Shown here: one piece after another, positions 1-7,954 of the stretch
Position numbering within the stretch: the stretch's first letter is position 1
How the letters are laid out: every line of letters begins with the position of its first letter
Source: Polyangiaceae bacterium
GTDB lineage: Bacteria; Myxococcota_A; Polyangia; Polyangiales; Polyangiaceae
DNA length: 64,000 nt
Direction of reading: 5' to 3'
NCBI GenBank assembly: GCA_025937835.1
Contig: JAICQO010000021.1
Coordinates: 1-64,000, forward strand
Position numbers and translations under genes: made by a program
The notes under the pieces: generated by a model
What the model was told of the DNA's origin: nothing
What the model saw: the letters and a program-made list of their open reading frames with translations, nothing else
Databases searched by the model: none

Positions 1-1565
1 CGGTTGTTTTGGATCGTGTTGGTCTGGTCGTGCTTGACCAGCGTGGTCATGTCCTTTTCGGCCTGGATGTAGACCTGCTCCTCGCCCTTCTTGTCCTCGA
101 AGCGGAGCTCGTTGAAGTTTTCTTCCGTGCCGCCCTTGCTGCTGCGGCTCTTGATGCCGCTCTGGGTCTGGTTTTCGGGCAGCGTGTACGGCGGCATGTT
201 GACGGCGTTGTAGACGCGACCCGTGATGATCGGCCGATCGGGGTCGCCTTCGAGGAAGTCGACGATCACCTCTTGGCCGATGCGCGGGAGGTGCATGCCG
301 CCCCATTTGGCGCCGGCCCAGATTTGCGCGACGCGCACGAAGCACGAGCTGTTTTCGTCGTACTGGCCCTCGCGATCCCAGAAGAACTGCACCTTCACGC
401 GGCCGAACTCGTCGGTCCAGATTTCCTGGTCTTGCTTGCCCACGACCTGCGCGGTCTGCGGGCCTTCGACGACCGGCTTCTTGGTCACTCGCGGCGAGCG
501 GAACTGGCGCTTGCTGTCGATGGCGCGGAAGCGCAAGCGGTAGTCGGGGTCGATGTCCTCGCTCCTGCCGGATTCGTACTCGCTGGTGCGGATCTCGTAG
601 ATGGCCTCGGTGACCAGGTACTCCTTGTTCTGATCTTCGCGCGGGAAATCGATGAGCGAGAACAGCGTGCCCGCGAACAGGCTGCGCGCCGTGGCGTTGC
701 CCTCGATGACCTCGTATTCGGCCTGGTTCTCTTCGAAGCGGATCCGGGTCTGCTGTTTGGCCTCCGGCGGCTCGAGGAAGTCCCCCGGGTAGTCGAAGAG
801 CTCGTACTCGGCGTGGGCGTGCTGGTTCGGCGCCTTGCGGACGTCGTCGAGCAGCGTGGCGGGGCGCTTGAAGTTGTAGTCCTTGGCCGTGTACGAGCCG
901 GAGCGGATGCGGCGCGAGGCGAGCCAGCCGTTGATGTGCTCGACGTCGCGCCGTTCACGCTCGAGCGGCGGGTAGTACGGTAGCTCTTCGTTGGTGGGCG
1001 CCGGCTCGTGGGCACTGTAAGAGTCGGCGAGCACGAGCGTGTGCTTGCCCTCTTCGTGCTTGAAGAAATAGTAGATGCCCTCCTGCTCCATCAGCCGGCT
1101 GACGAAGTTCAGGTCGGACTCGCGGTACTGCACCAGAAACTCCCAGGTCCGGTACTCGCCCGAGAGCATCTCCTCGAAGTCGGTGAAGCCGTGCTCGCGG
1201 AACATGGCCTTGAGTACGTCCGGTACCGTCTTGTTCTGGAAAATCCGCGAGTTCGTGCGGTTCGAGAGCAACCACAGCCACGGGCGCAGCACGGCCCGGT
1301 AACGGATGAACCGACCGTGCTCACCCGCGAGCGCGAAGTGCGTCACGATCCCGTGAAAGTAACGGATCGAGGCGTCGTTCCGCTCCAGCGCGACCGACGC
1401 GGGCTGACCGAGCAACTCCGACAGGTCGATGTTCGGATCGGCGCTCAGCAGGTCGACCTCGTAGACGAAGGGTTGGCCGAGCGCTTCACGCCCGCTCATC
1501 GCGTAGAAGAGCAACGGACCCGGCCCCAGCGGATTCGCAAATACCGTCGTGCGATCGAGCGTCAT
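1..1565 (-). CDS. vgrG: VgrG, type VI secretion tip protein (3' end cut by window edge)
   Basis: Reading leftwards from ATG at 1565, 521 codons are open and the frame continues past the window edge. The N-terminal part (about residues 1-370) resembles the gp27-like phage baseplate region of VgrG, including YRESDLNFVSRLMEQEGIYY near residue 160. About residues 390-470 form the gp5-like OB fold, with DEFGRVKVQFFWDREG, SCFVRVAQIWAG and GQEVIVDFLEGDPDRPIITG. VgrG trimers cap the Hcp tube and carry effectors out of the cell. The distal needle and any C-terminal effector domain lie outside the window. No other T6SS gene is seen here, so this may be an orphan vgrG island whose effector and adaptor genes lie to the left. 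Only a weak purine-rich stretch precedes the start. Confidence 0.95.
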   Translation of the reverse strand, partial: MTLDRTTVFANPLGPGPLLFYAMSGREALGQPFVYEVDLLSADPNIDLSELLGQPASVALERNDASIRYFHGIVTHFALAGEHGRFIRYRAVLRPWLWLLSNRTNSRIFQNKTVPDVLKAMFREHGFTDFEEMLSGEYRTWEFLVQYRESDLNFVSRLMEQEGIYYFFKHEEGKHTLVLADSYSAHEPAPTNEELPYYPPLERERRDVEHINGWLASRRIRSGSYTAKDYNFKRPATLLDDVRKAPNQHAHAEYELFDYPGDFLEPPEAKQQTRIRFEENQAEYEVIEGNATARSLFAGTLFSLIDFPREDQNKEYLVTEAIYEIRTSEYESGRSEDIDPDYRLRFRAIDSKRQFRSPRVTKKPVVEGPQTAQVVGKQDQEIWTDEFGRVKVQFFWDREGQYDENSSCFVRVAQIWAGAKWGGMHLPRIGQEVIVDFLEGDPDRPIITGRVYNAVNMPPYTLPENQTQSGIKSRSSKGGTEENFNELRFEDKKGEEQVYIQAEKDMTTLVKHDQTNTIQNN

Positions 1566-1865
1566 GTTTCCATTCCCACGTATTGTCGGGCTCGATTTCC
1601 ACCGACCTCGACAGGACCACGGACCTGCGGAGGGGCCGTCACCGGCCGTCCAACAACCACCACCTTACCTCACATATCACGTTCCCCTGATCGTGGCATG
1701 AGAACCTACGTCGGCGCGCGCCGAACCCTCCCCCGGGCTCACGCTGATCATCCTTTGGCCGATGGCCCAGTCGCAGCGCGAAACACGACGCTCTGGCGCA
1801 CATTTTCTGGATTGCCGGGGCAGGCCGCGGGGCGGATACTGCTAGCTCGCGCGGTGGAGGCGTCG
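1566..1865. other. Divergent intergenic region between vgrG and the PEGA-like gene
   Basis: These 300 bp separate two divergently transcribed genes and should carry both promoters. I found no convincing -35/-10 or -24/-12 pair. The last bases (GTGGAGGCGTCG before ATG 1866) give the right-hand gene a good ribosome binding site. No gene or repeat is apparent. Confidence 0.5.
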
Positions 1866-2873
1866 ATGAGCAGCCAGGGTCGGAACGCAATTGGGATCGG
1901 GGGCGGCGTGTATCTGCTGCTCGCTAGCCAGGCGGCGCTGGCGGCCGATCCTCCAAGTCCCGCAGTGCCGGATGACCGAGGGCCGGCCCTGCAGGCGGCG
2001 TGCACCGAGCTGGTGCGGGACGCCGAGCTCGACCCCACGCAAAACCGGCTGTTCGCCGCTGGACGTTGCGAGGAAGGAACAGGGCGCATCGCCAGCGCCT
2101 GGACGCACTATCGCAAGGCCGCGCGCCGAGCCGAGGAGAGCGGTGACAGCGGCGCGGACGCGCGTGCTGCTGCCGCCAAGCTGGAGCCGTCGCTCAGCCG
2201 GGTCGAGGTGCGTGTCCCCGCGTTCGATCCGCGCACCATCGAGGTCTGGCTCGACGGCAAGCTGCTACGCCCCGAGGCCATCGGCTTCCCGATCCCAGTC
2301 GATCCGGGCAGTCACGAGATCACCGTGCTCGCGAGCGGGCGCGTACCGTGGTCGGTGAAGGTGTCGCCGCCACCCGCGTCGGTCACACGCATCGACGTAC
2401 CGGTGTTGGTGCCGTCGGAGCAGGCGACCCGGGTCGTCGGCCAAGTCGAGATGCCCCCGAGCGATCGCGGTCCGGCAGCGCCGTTGCCGAGCTTCGTCCC
2501 GCCTCCACCGGCTCCGGGCGTGCGCGATGAAGATCCGGGAAAATCCCAGCGAACGGTGGCTTGGGCGCTCGGCGGTGCCGGCGTGGGTGGGATCCTGCTC
2601 GGCACGTATTTCTCGCTGAAGTCCTCGGCCACTCGCGACGACATGAAATGCAAGGACGCACACTGCCCGGCGTCGCAAATCGATGCCCTCGATCGCTCGC
2701 GGCGGCAGAGCGAGATCGCGAGCTGGGCCTTCGGGCTCGGCGGCGCCTCGCTCGCCACGGGCGTCGTGGTCTACGTGCTGGCGCCTTCGCGGCCGCACGC
2801 TGCTTCCGCGCTACAGGTCTCACCGGTGCTCGGGACGAACAACGCGGGCCTCACGGCGAGCGGGCGCTTCTGA
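1866..2873 (+). CDS. Secreted/membrane protein with TPR-like and PEGA-like region
   Basis: The protein has 335 residues. It starts with a signal peptide ending near LAADPPSP, followed by a helical stretch (about residues 40-110) with the spacing of a TPR pair. Then comes a beta-rich PEGA-like domain (about 115-190) containing EVWLDGKLL and PVDPGSHEITVLASG. A proline-rich linker follows, then two hydrophobic segments (about 235-255 and 295-320). This layout is frequent in myxobacteria, often near Ser/Thr kinases, and its function is unknown. ATG 1866 is chosen because it has a GGAGG ribosome binding site and exposes the signal peptide; the frame is open much further upstream but that part overlaps vgrG. 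Confidence 0.75.
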   Translation: MSSQGRNAIGIGGGVYLLLASQAALAADPPSPAVPDDRGPALQAACTELVRDAELDPTQNRLFAAGRCEEGTGRIASAWTHYRKAARRAEESGDSGADARAAAAKLEPSLSRVEVRVPAFDPRTIEVWLDGKLLRPEAIGFPIPVDPGSHEITVLASGRVPWSVKVSPPPASVTRIDVPVLVPSEQATRVVGQVEMPPSDRGPAAPLPSFVPPPPAPGVRDEDPGKSQRTVAWALGGAGVGGILLGTYFSLKSSATRDDMKCKDAHCPASQIDALDRSRRQSEIASWAFGLGGASLATGVVVYVLAPSRPHAASALQVSPVLGTNNAGLTASGRF

Positions 2874-2883
2874 CGAGCTCGGT

Positions 2884-3672
2884 CTACGGCCCCGAAGCGG
2901 GGCACTTATCCCAGTAAGCTCCGCAGGCGGGCGTGGGCTCCGGTTCGAAGCTGAGCGCCGCTTCGAGGTTCGCCAGCGTGAGCTCGCTGCACTTCGGCAT
3001 GCCCATCGCGACCTGCTCGAGGTACTCGGGGTACTCGTCCACGCAAGCCTGGAACTCGGAGATCGTCGCGGGGCACGTCGCGTTCCCCTCGCAGTCGTCG
3101 TCGATCTCGAGCGGCTCGGCCACGCACTCGTCGTAAGTCTCCTGGCAGAGCCGTTGCAGCTCCGCGTCCGACGACGGCTCGAATAGCACCACGGCAAAGA
3201 TGCCCGCGGTGCGGCAGGTGAGCTCGCCCGCGGTATCGGTGGCGCCCGAGGAGTCGAAGCTGGCTCGCGCGCCGGCGCAGAGCTCTCCGAGCTCGTCGGG
3301 GGTCAGGCTCTCGAGCGTCGGCTCGCCCGGGTTGGCGGAGCCGCCAGTCGAGGCGGGCACGGAGCCGCCCTGCGTCCCGGTCGAGCCGCCCTGGACCGGG
3401 TTGCCGCCGAGCGACGGTGCGAACCCGCCGAAGCCCGCAGATCGACCGCCGGTAGCGGGGGGAGCGCCAGCGTTGGAAACGCCCGTGCCGCCCGTCGTGC
3501 TCGCGTTGCCGCTTCCACCCATGCTCGGGCTCGTGTTCGAGCCACCCGAGCTCGGCCCGCCCGCGCCACCGCCGTCGTCGCTCTGGTCGTCGCTGCTGCA
3601 TGCAGCGAGCAGCGCCGCCAGAGCCAAGCCAACGACTACCCGCGAGCGAGTCCGCTGTCGTTGCATGGGCAA
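2884..3672 (-). CDS. Cys-rich lipoprotein with Gly/Ser/Thr linker
   Basis: The protein has 262 residues with a typical lipoprotein signal (lipobox LAAC at about residue 25). A low-complexity linker (about 30-120, GG, TGG and STGG units) precedes a C-terminal domain of about 140 residues with roughly ten cysteines (for example CRTAG, LCQETYDEC, CVDEYPEYL, CPASGP), so disulfides are likely. I do not recognise the family. It starts 6 nt after the DUF1552 stop codon, so it is probably the last gene of the DUF1592-DUF1552 operon and may act with those exported proteins at the cell surface. A second in-frame ATG lies at 3666. Confidence 0.75.
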   Translation of the reverse strand: MPMQRQRTRSRVVVGLALAALLAACSSDDQSDDGGGAGGPSSGGSNTSPSMGGSGNASTTGGTGVSNAGAPPATGGRSAGFGGFAPSLGGNPVQGGSTGTQGGSVPASTGGSANPGEPTLESLTPDELGELCAGARASFDSSGATDTAGELTCRTAGIFAVVLFEPSSDAELQRLCQETYDECVAEPLEIDDDCEGNATCPATISEFQACVDEYPEYLEQVAMGMPKCSELTLANLEAALSFEPEPTPACGAYWDKCPASGP

Positions 3673-3678
3673 GGCGTA

Positions 3679-5058
3679 TCAGAGCTCCGCGATCGGGCTG
3701 CCCGCGGGATCGCCGTAGCGCGACACCTCGAGCCCGAAGCGTCGGATGATCGAGGCGTGCAGAGCGCCCGTGGGCTGATTCGGCGCCGCGACGCAACGCC
3801 CGGTCTCGAAGCCGCCAGCATGTCCGGCGATCAAGGTCGGCATCTTCTTGCGCTCGTGGCTGTCACCGTTGCCGTTCTCGGAGGCGTAGACCGCGAGCGT
3901 TTCGTCGAAGAGCGTGCCATTCGCGGTCGGCGTGGCCTTCAACGCATTCACCAGGTACGCGAAGCGGCGGATCTTGAAGCGCGAGGTCAACACCACGCGC
4001 GCATCGGCGATCTTTCCGGCATCCGCGACGCCGTCCAGATCGGTCGCGCGATCCTTGTCGCCGAGCTTGTGCGAGATGAAGTGATCGCTCCAGTCCTTGA
4101 GCGCTTCGAGGCCCGAGCCGATCGTGTAGCCGTTGTAGTGCACGCCCCAGCTGTCGCTGTATTGCAGCGAAACTACGCGCGTCAGATCGCAGGCCATCGC
4201 CAGCACCGCCAGATCGATGAAGGCTTTCATCTTCGTGTGCCAGTCGCTGGTGGTGCCGGGGGCCTCCGGGACCGTGCAGCCCATGGTCGGCGCAGCCATC
4301 GCGTTGACTTGCTTTTCGACCTCGAACACGGACTCCAGGTGCTGATTGATGCGGAGCTGATCGGCGGCTCCGAGCTTCGCTTTCAAGCGGTTCGCATCTT
4401 CGCTCAGGTAGTCGAGCAAGCTGCCCTGGCGCTTCTTCAGCTTGTCGTCGGCCGCGGGCATCATACCGCCGGCGCCCGCGGTGCCCTTGCCGAACAGCGT
4501 GTCGAACAGCTTCTTCGGGTTGCGCTCGACGGTCTCGACCTGGCCGCCCTCGCGAAACGAGATGTTGCCCTGGGCGATGTCGGTGCTCGGAGTCGCCGAC
4601 AGCGCGAGGTTCCGGTACGGCGTGTCACCGCGCAAGCTCTCCGCCAGGTACTGATCGAGCGTCGGCTGCGGCGGCGTGTAGTTGTTCTTCTGCCCCTTGT
4701 GCGCCGAAAACGCCATGGACGGCACGTGGATGTCCGTGCTCACGCCGGAGTGATCGATACCGGTCACCACCGTCACGTCGCCGACCGTCGCCTCTCCGGC
4801 GGGCCAGATCCCTTCGGCAGCGAAGCCATCGAGATCCGTGAGACAAACCGGCAGCGAGCCAGACTTGAGCGCGCCCGCGGGCGGATCCCAGCGCGATGGA
4901 TCGGTGCCGTTCGGATAGAAGAAGCCGATGAAGCGCTGGACCGCGGCGCTTTGCGCGCTGGCTCCGCGCGAGCCGGTCATGGCCTCCAAGAACGGGAGCG
5001 AGAGGCAAAGGCCCGCGCCGCGGAGCACGGTTCGTCGAGAGAGAGGTCGTATCGCCAT
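3679..5058 (-). CDS. DUF1552 family protein, Tat-exported
   Basis: The 459-residue protein begins with a twin-arginine signal (SRRTVLRG at residues 7-14, then a hydrophobic stretch and an AQS-type cleavage region). The body matches the DUF1552 family, including FFYPNGTDPSRWDP early and the near-C-terminal ASENGNGDSHERKKMPTLIA, which resembles the sulfatase-like DUF1501/DUF1552 group. Length is normal for the family. The gene lies 17 nt downstream of the DUF1592 gene, the pairing seen in planctomycetes and myxobacteria. The biochemical role is unknown; folded export via Tat suggests a bound cofactor or metal. ATG 5058 is chosen because it gives the Tat signal; the frame is open further upstream. 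Confidence 0.9.
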   Translation of the reverse strand: MAIRPLSRRTVLRGAGLCLSLPFLEAMTGSRGASAQSAAVQRFIGFFYPNGTDPSRWDPPAGALKSGSLPVCLTDLDGFAAEGIWPAGEATVGDVTVVTGIDHSGVSTDIHVPSMAFSAHKGQKNNYTPPQPTLDQYLAESLRGDTPYRNLALSATPSTDIAQGNISFREGGQVETVERNPKKLFDTLFGKGTAGAGGMMPAADDKLKKRQGSLLDYLSEDANRLKAKLGAADQLRINQHLESVFEVEKQVNAMAAPTMGCTVPEAPGTTSDWHTKMKAFIDLAVLAMACDLTRVVSLQYSDSWGVHYNGYTIGSGLEALKDWSDHFISHKLGDKDRATDLDGVADAGKIADARVVLTSRFKIRRFAYLVNALKATPTANGTLFDETLAVYASENGNGDSHERKKMPTLIAGHAGGFETGRCVAAPNQPTGALHASIIRRFGLEVSRYGDPAGSPIAEL

Positions 5059-5075
5059 CTGGATCCTCGTGGGCG

Positions 5076-6869
5076 CTACTGCGCCACCGGCGCTTTCCGC
5101 AGGCGGAACTCGGGAGCTTCGACGAGCCCCTTCACGAGCCCAGTGAACGACTGACCGCCCGCGGCGAAGGCCTTGCTGGCGGCGTCGATGGTGCAGGCGT
5201 CTTCTGCGGCGGGCTCGTGGCCGTTGACGTACAGGAAAGCCTTGGACGCGAGGCAAGCCGAAACCGCCGGCAACTCGCGCAGCTTGAGCGAGAGCTCGGC
5301 GACCGATGCGAACGCGGGCTCCGCGGCGTCCGGGAGGCCTGGAGCGACGCCGTAGGCCGCGATGTCGACCGTCTCGTCGTAACGCCCGGTCACGTCGAAC
5401 TTGGCGAAGCCCACGCCGATCGGATCGATCAGCGCGTGGCACCCCTTGCAGGCGGTCTCGGAGTTGCGCGCCTGCACGATTTGCTCCGGGCCGAGCCCCT
5501 TCAGGCGATCGCCGATCAGCGTCGCAAGGTCCGCCGGCACGGTCACGTGCTGGCACAAAAACGTCTTCCTCAGCCAGTTGCCGCGGATCGCGATCGGATC
5601 GCCGTCGGTCTTCATGCTGATCAGCGCCGGGTGCGTGAGCACGCCGCTGTTCTCACGCGGGTGGCCCGCGGGGAACGTCACCGTGCCGTCGGCTGCCGGC
5701 GCCGGGAGCCCGAAGAATTTGGCGACGTCGGCGCTGACGCGGGTCGTGTTGCTGGTGAGCAGATCGAACACGTTGCGGTTCGACCAGGCCACTTCGGAGA
5801 CGGCAGAGTCCGTCTCTTCTTGCATCAGCGGCATCAGCGTGTCGGCCCAGCCCGTGGGGCGCACGTTCGGAGCGCGCAGCTTGTCGAAGCCGAGCCACTG
5901 CCGGAAGAACGCGCCGAAGAAGCTCTGCGTGCGCGGGTCCGCGAGCATCGTGCTCACGACCTTGGTGTAACCCTCGGGGGTGCTGAGCTCCCCCGCTGCC
6001 GCCTGGTCGAGCAGCGCGGCGCTCGGGCTGCGCCCCCAGAGCGCGAACGACAGGCGCGACGCGAGCTCTTCCGGCGCGAGCGTGGACACGCCCTCGGGCT
6101 CGCTGCCGACCTCGATGCGGAACAGGAAATTCGGCGAGGCCAGCAGCGCCTCGATCACGAACTTGAACTGGTCGCTTTCGTCGAGCGCATCGGCCGTGGC
6201 GCGGCTCGTGAGCGCCGTGACCTCTTCCGGCGCGAGCGCACGACGCCAGGCGACGCGCCCGAAGCTCGCCGTGAACTGGGCGAGGCAGTCGGTGGCGGTG
6301 GGGGCGCAGCCGAGCACCTTTTGCTGGCGCGCCGTGTCCGTCATCAGCGCGTCGGCGAGCTCGTGCGCCTTGTCGAGGTAGGCGCGGACGTGTTGCGGCG
6401 AGACCGTCTGCACCTCGGCGAAGGTCCGGAAGCCGTCCTTGTCCGTGTCGGGCGGCATGCCCTCGACGCTCGGCGGCTCCGCGAGAGCGAACAGGTCTTG
6501 CAGCGTGAGCTGGTACTCGAGGTTCGAGAGGCGCCGCAGCACTCCAGCACCGGTGTTGGTGCCCGGGCTCGTGCACGCGCTCGCGGGCGCCCCCGGTGTG
6601 CCCGGAGCGCCGGGCGTTCCCGGAGTGGTGCCGGTCGGCGGCGGAGCCGCGGTCCCGCCCGTCGGCGAGGTGCCAGGAGCACCCGGGGCGGTGCTGCCCG
6701 TCGTCGGCTGCGAAGTGGGCGAACCCGGCGCGGGGCTCGCAGTGCCTCCGGGCGCCTGAGGAAGCGGACCCGGCGCATCCGAGGTGCTGACTTCACCCGT
6801 GCAGCCGCCCAGCGCGAGCGCGAGCACGAACGCCGAGACGGGAGAGCGAGAGTCGCTTGGTTTTCTCAT
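5076..6869 (-). CDS. DUF1592 multidomain lipoprotein with c-type heme motif
   Basis: The 597-residue protein has a lipobox (ALGGC, about residue 22) and a Pro/Gly/Thr-rich linker. Next come the usual domain string of this family: DUF1587 (about 108-175), DUF1595 (about 190-250), DUF1592 (about 265-395), DUF1588 (about 410-460) and DUF1585 (about 480-590). The DUF1585 part starts with CKGCH, a CxxCH heme-attachment motif. The family is widespread in planctomycetes and myxobacteria, is linked by inference to extracellular polymer oxidation or degradation, and lacks a proven activity. It heads the operon with the DUF1552 gene and a Cys-rich lipoprotein. ATG 6869 follows a strong GGAGGAGTGTG site. 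Confidence 0.9.
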   Translation of the reverse strand: MRKPSDSRSPVSAFVLALALGGCTGEVSTSDAPGPLPQAPGGTASPAPGSPTSQPTTGSTAPGAPGTSPTGGTAAPPPTGTTPGTPGAPGTPGAPASACTSPGTNTGAGVLRRLSNLEYQLTLQDLFALAEPPSVEGMPPDTDKDGFRTFAEVQTVSPQHVRAYLDKAHELADALMTDTARQQKVLGCAPTATDCLAQFTASFGRVAWRRALAPEEVTALTSRATADALDESDQFKFVIEALLASPNFLFRIEVGSEPEGVSTLAPEELASRLSFALWGRSPSAALLDQAAAGELSTPEGYTKVVSTMLADPRTQSFFGAFFRQWLGFDKLRAPNVRPTGWADTLMPLMQEETDSAVSEVAWSNRNVFDLLTSNTTRVSADVAKFFGLPAPAADGTVTFPAGHPRENSGVLTHPALISMKTDGDPIAIRGNWLRKTFLCQHVTVPADLATLIGDRLKGLGPEQIVQARNSETACKGCHALIDPIGVGFAKFDVTGRYDETVDIAAYGVAPGLPDAAEPAFASVAELSLKLRELPAVSACLASKAFLYVNGHEPAAEDACTIDAASKAFAAGGQSFTGLVKGLVEAPEFRLRKAPVAQ

Positions 6870-7093
6870 CACACTCCTCCGCGTAGCCGCGGGGGACCGC
6901 CAGTGCAGGACCACGGAAAACGATATCCGATCGTCGCATCGGTCACCAGCCGCACCAGCCGGCAACTCGCGAAGCGAAACGGGCTGCCGCTAAAAAAATG
7001 CCGCCGGCACGACAGTGTTCCGTCAATGTCGGAAGGCACCGCGCCAGTTCAGCGACCCTCGGCAATATAATGCGAAGGTCGCAGATTTCGGGC

Positions 7094-7867
7094 TCAGCGC
7101 GTACCCGTTCGGATGGAGTCCGAGCCCTCGGAGAACGGGATGGCCGAGCGAACGCCGGACTTGGACGCAGCGCTCGGTCGGCGGAGCTTGGCCGCGAACG
7201 CTTCGACCACGATCTCGGTCGCCGCCTGGAGCGTGATGGTGCTCGAGTTGATCAACAGATCGAACTGGCCCAGTTGCTCGATGTCGACGTTGAACCGGTC
7301 GCGATAAAACGCCGTACGCTCGGCATCCACGCGCGTGGTGAGCACCTCGGCCTGCGCGAGCGAGATCCTGCGGCGATCGGCGATGCGCTGCGAGCGCCAG
7401 GCCGCCGGCGCGAACGAGCGCACTCTGAGCGTGAGCTCCGGATCGAGGATCAAATGCGCACCGCGCCCGACGATCACGCCCTGCCCGTGGCGCGCGAACG
7501 TGAGCAGAACCTCCGATAGGTTCCTCAGATAGTCGCTGGCGGTGAAATGCCGCTGTTCGACGAGCTCATCGACCCAGCGCACGATGCCGGAGCGCGCCCG
7601 CTCGTCGAGCGATTCGACGACTTTGCGGCGGACGTGCGCGTGCTTGGCGATCTCGTCGACCAGATCTTGATCGTACACGTGAAAGCCGAGCCGCTCTCCG
7701 ACTGCTCGCGCCAGATCCGCTCCGTAGGCGCCGAACTGTCGCGATACGCAGATCACGGGTCGCTGGCCTTCGCCACGGCTCGGCGGCGGATCGTCCGGGA
7801 CTCGCCGTTGTTGCTCCAGCCACTTCAACACTTGTTGATTGACGAGTTGCTCGATACTTCGCGACAT
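7094..7867 (-). CDS. Cytidylate kinase-like protein
   Basis: The 257-residue protein resembles the cytidylate-kinase-like family (PF13189). After a 45-residue N-terminal extension it has VICVSRQFGAYGADLARAVG, a P-loop-like segment, then YDQDLVDEIA and an Arg-rich lid region (RSQRIADRRRISL, RDRFNVD). Such proteins are distant relatives of CMP kinase, and the true substrate is not known. ATG 7867 (MSRSIEQ) is chosen over ATG 7894 because GGGAGGCGCCG stands in front of it. The last 35 residues are Ser/Arg-rich and probably disordered. It is transcribed divergently from the endoglucanase. Confidence 0.8.
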   Translation of the reverse strand: MSRSIEQLVNQQVLKWLEQQRRVPDDPPPSRGEGQRPVICVSRQFGAYGADLARAVGERLGFHVYDQDLVDEIAKHAHVRRKVVESLDERARSGIVRWVDELVEQRHFTASDYLRNLSEVLLTFARHGQGVIVGRGAHLILDPELTLRVRSFAPAAWRSQRIADRRRISLAQAEVLTTRVDAERTAFYRDRFNVDIEQLGQFDLLINSSTITLQAATEIVVEAFAAKLRRPSAASKSGVRSAIPFSEGSDSIRTGTR

Positions 7868-7954
7868 CGGCGCCTCCCGTGTGGTCGAACGCATAGATTA
7901 CTGCGTTGCCGAGATTGTCGCCATGATAAAACCCTGCCAGCGGAACCCTCGAGG

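Noticed and set aside
5217-7070. Long plus-strand open frame opposite the DUF1592 gene
   Set aside because: Shadow of a gene with clear domains and ribosome binding site on the minus strand.
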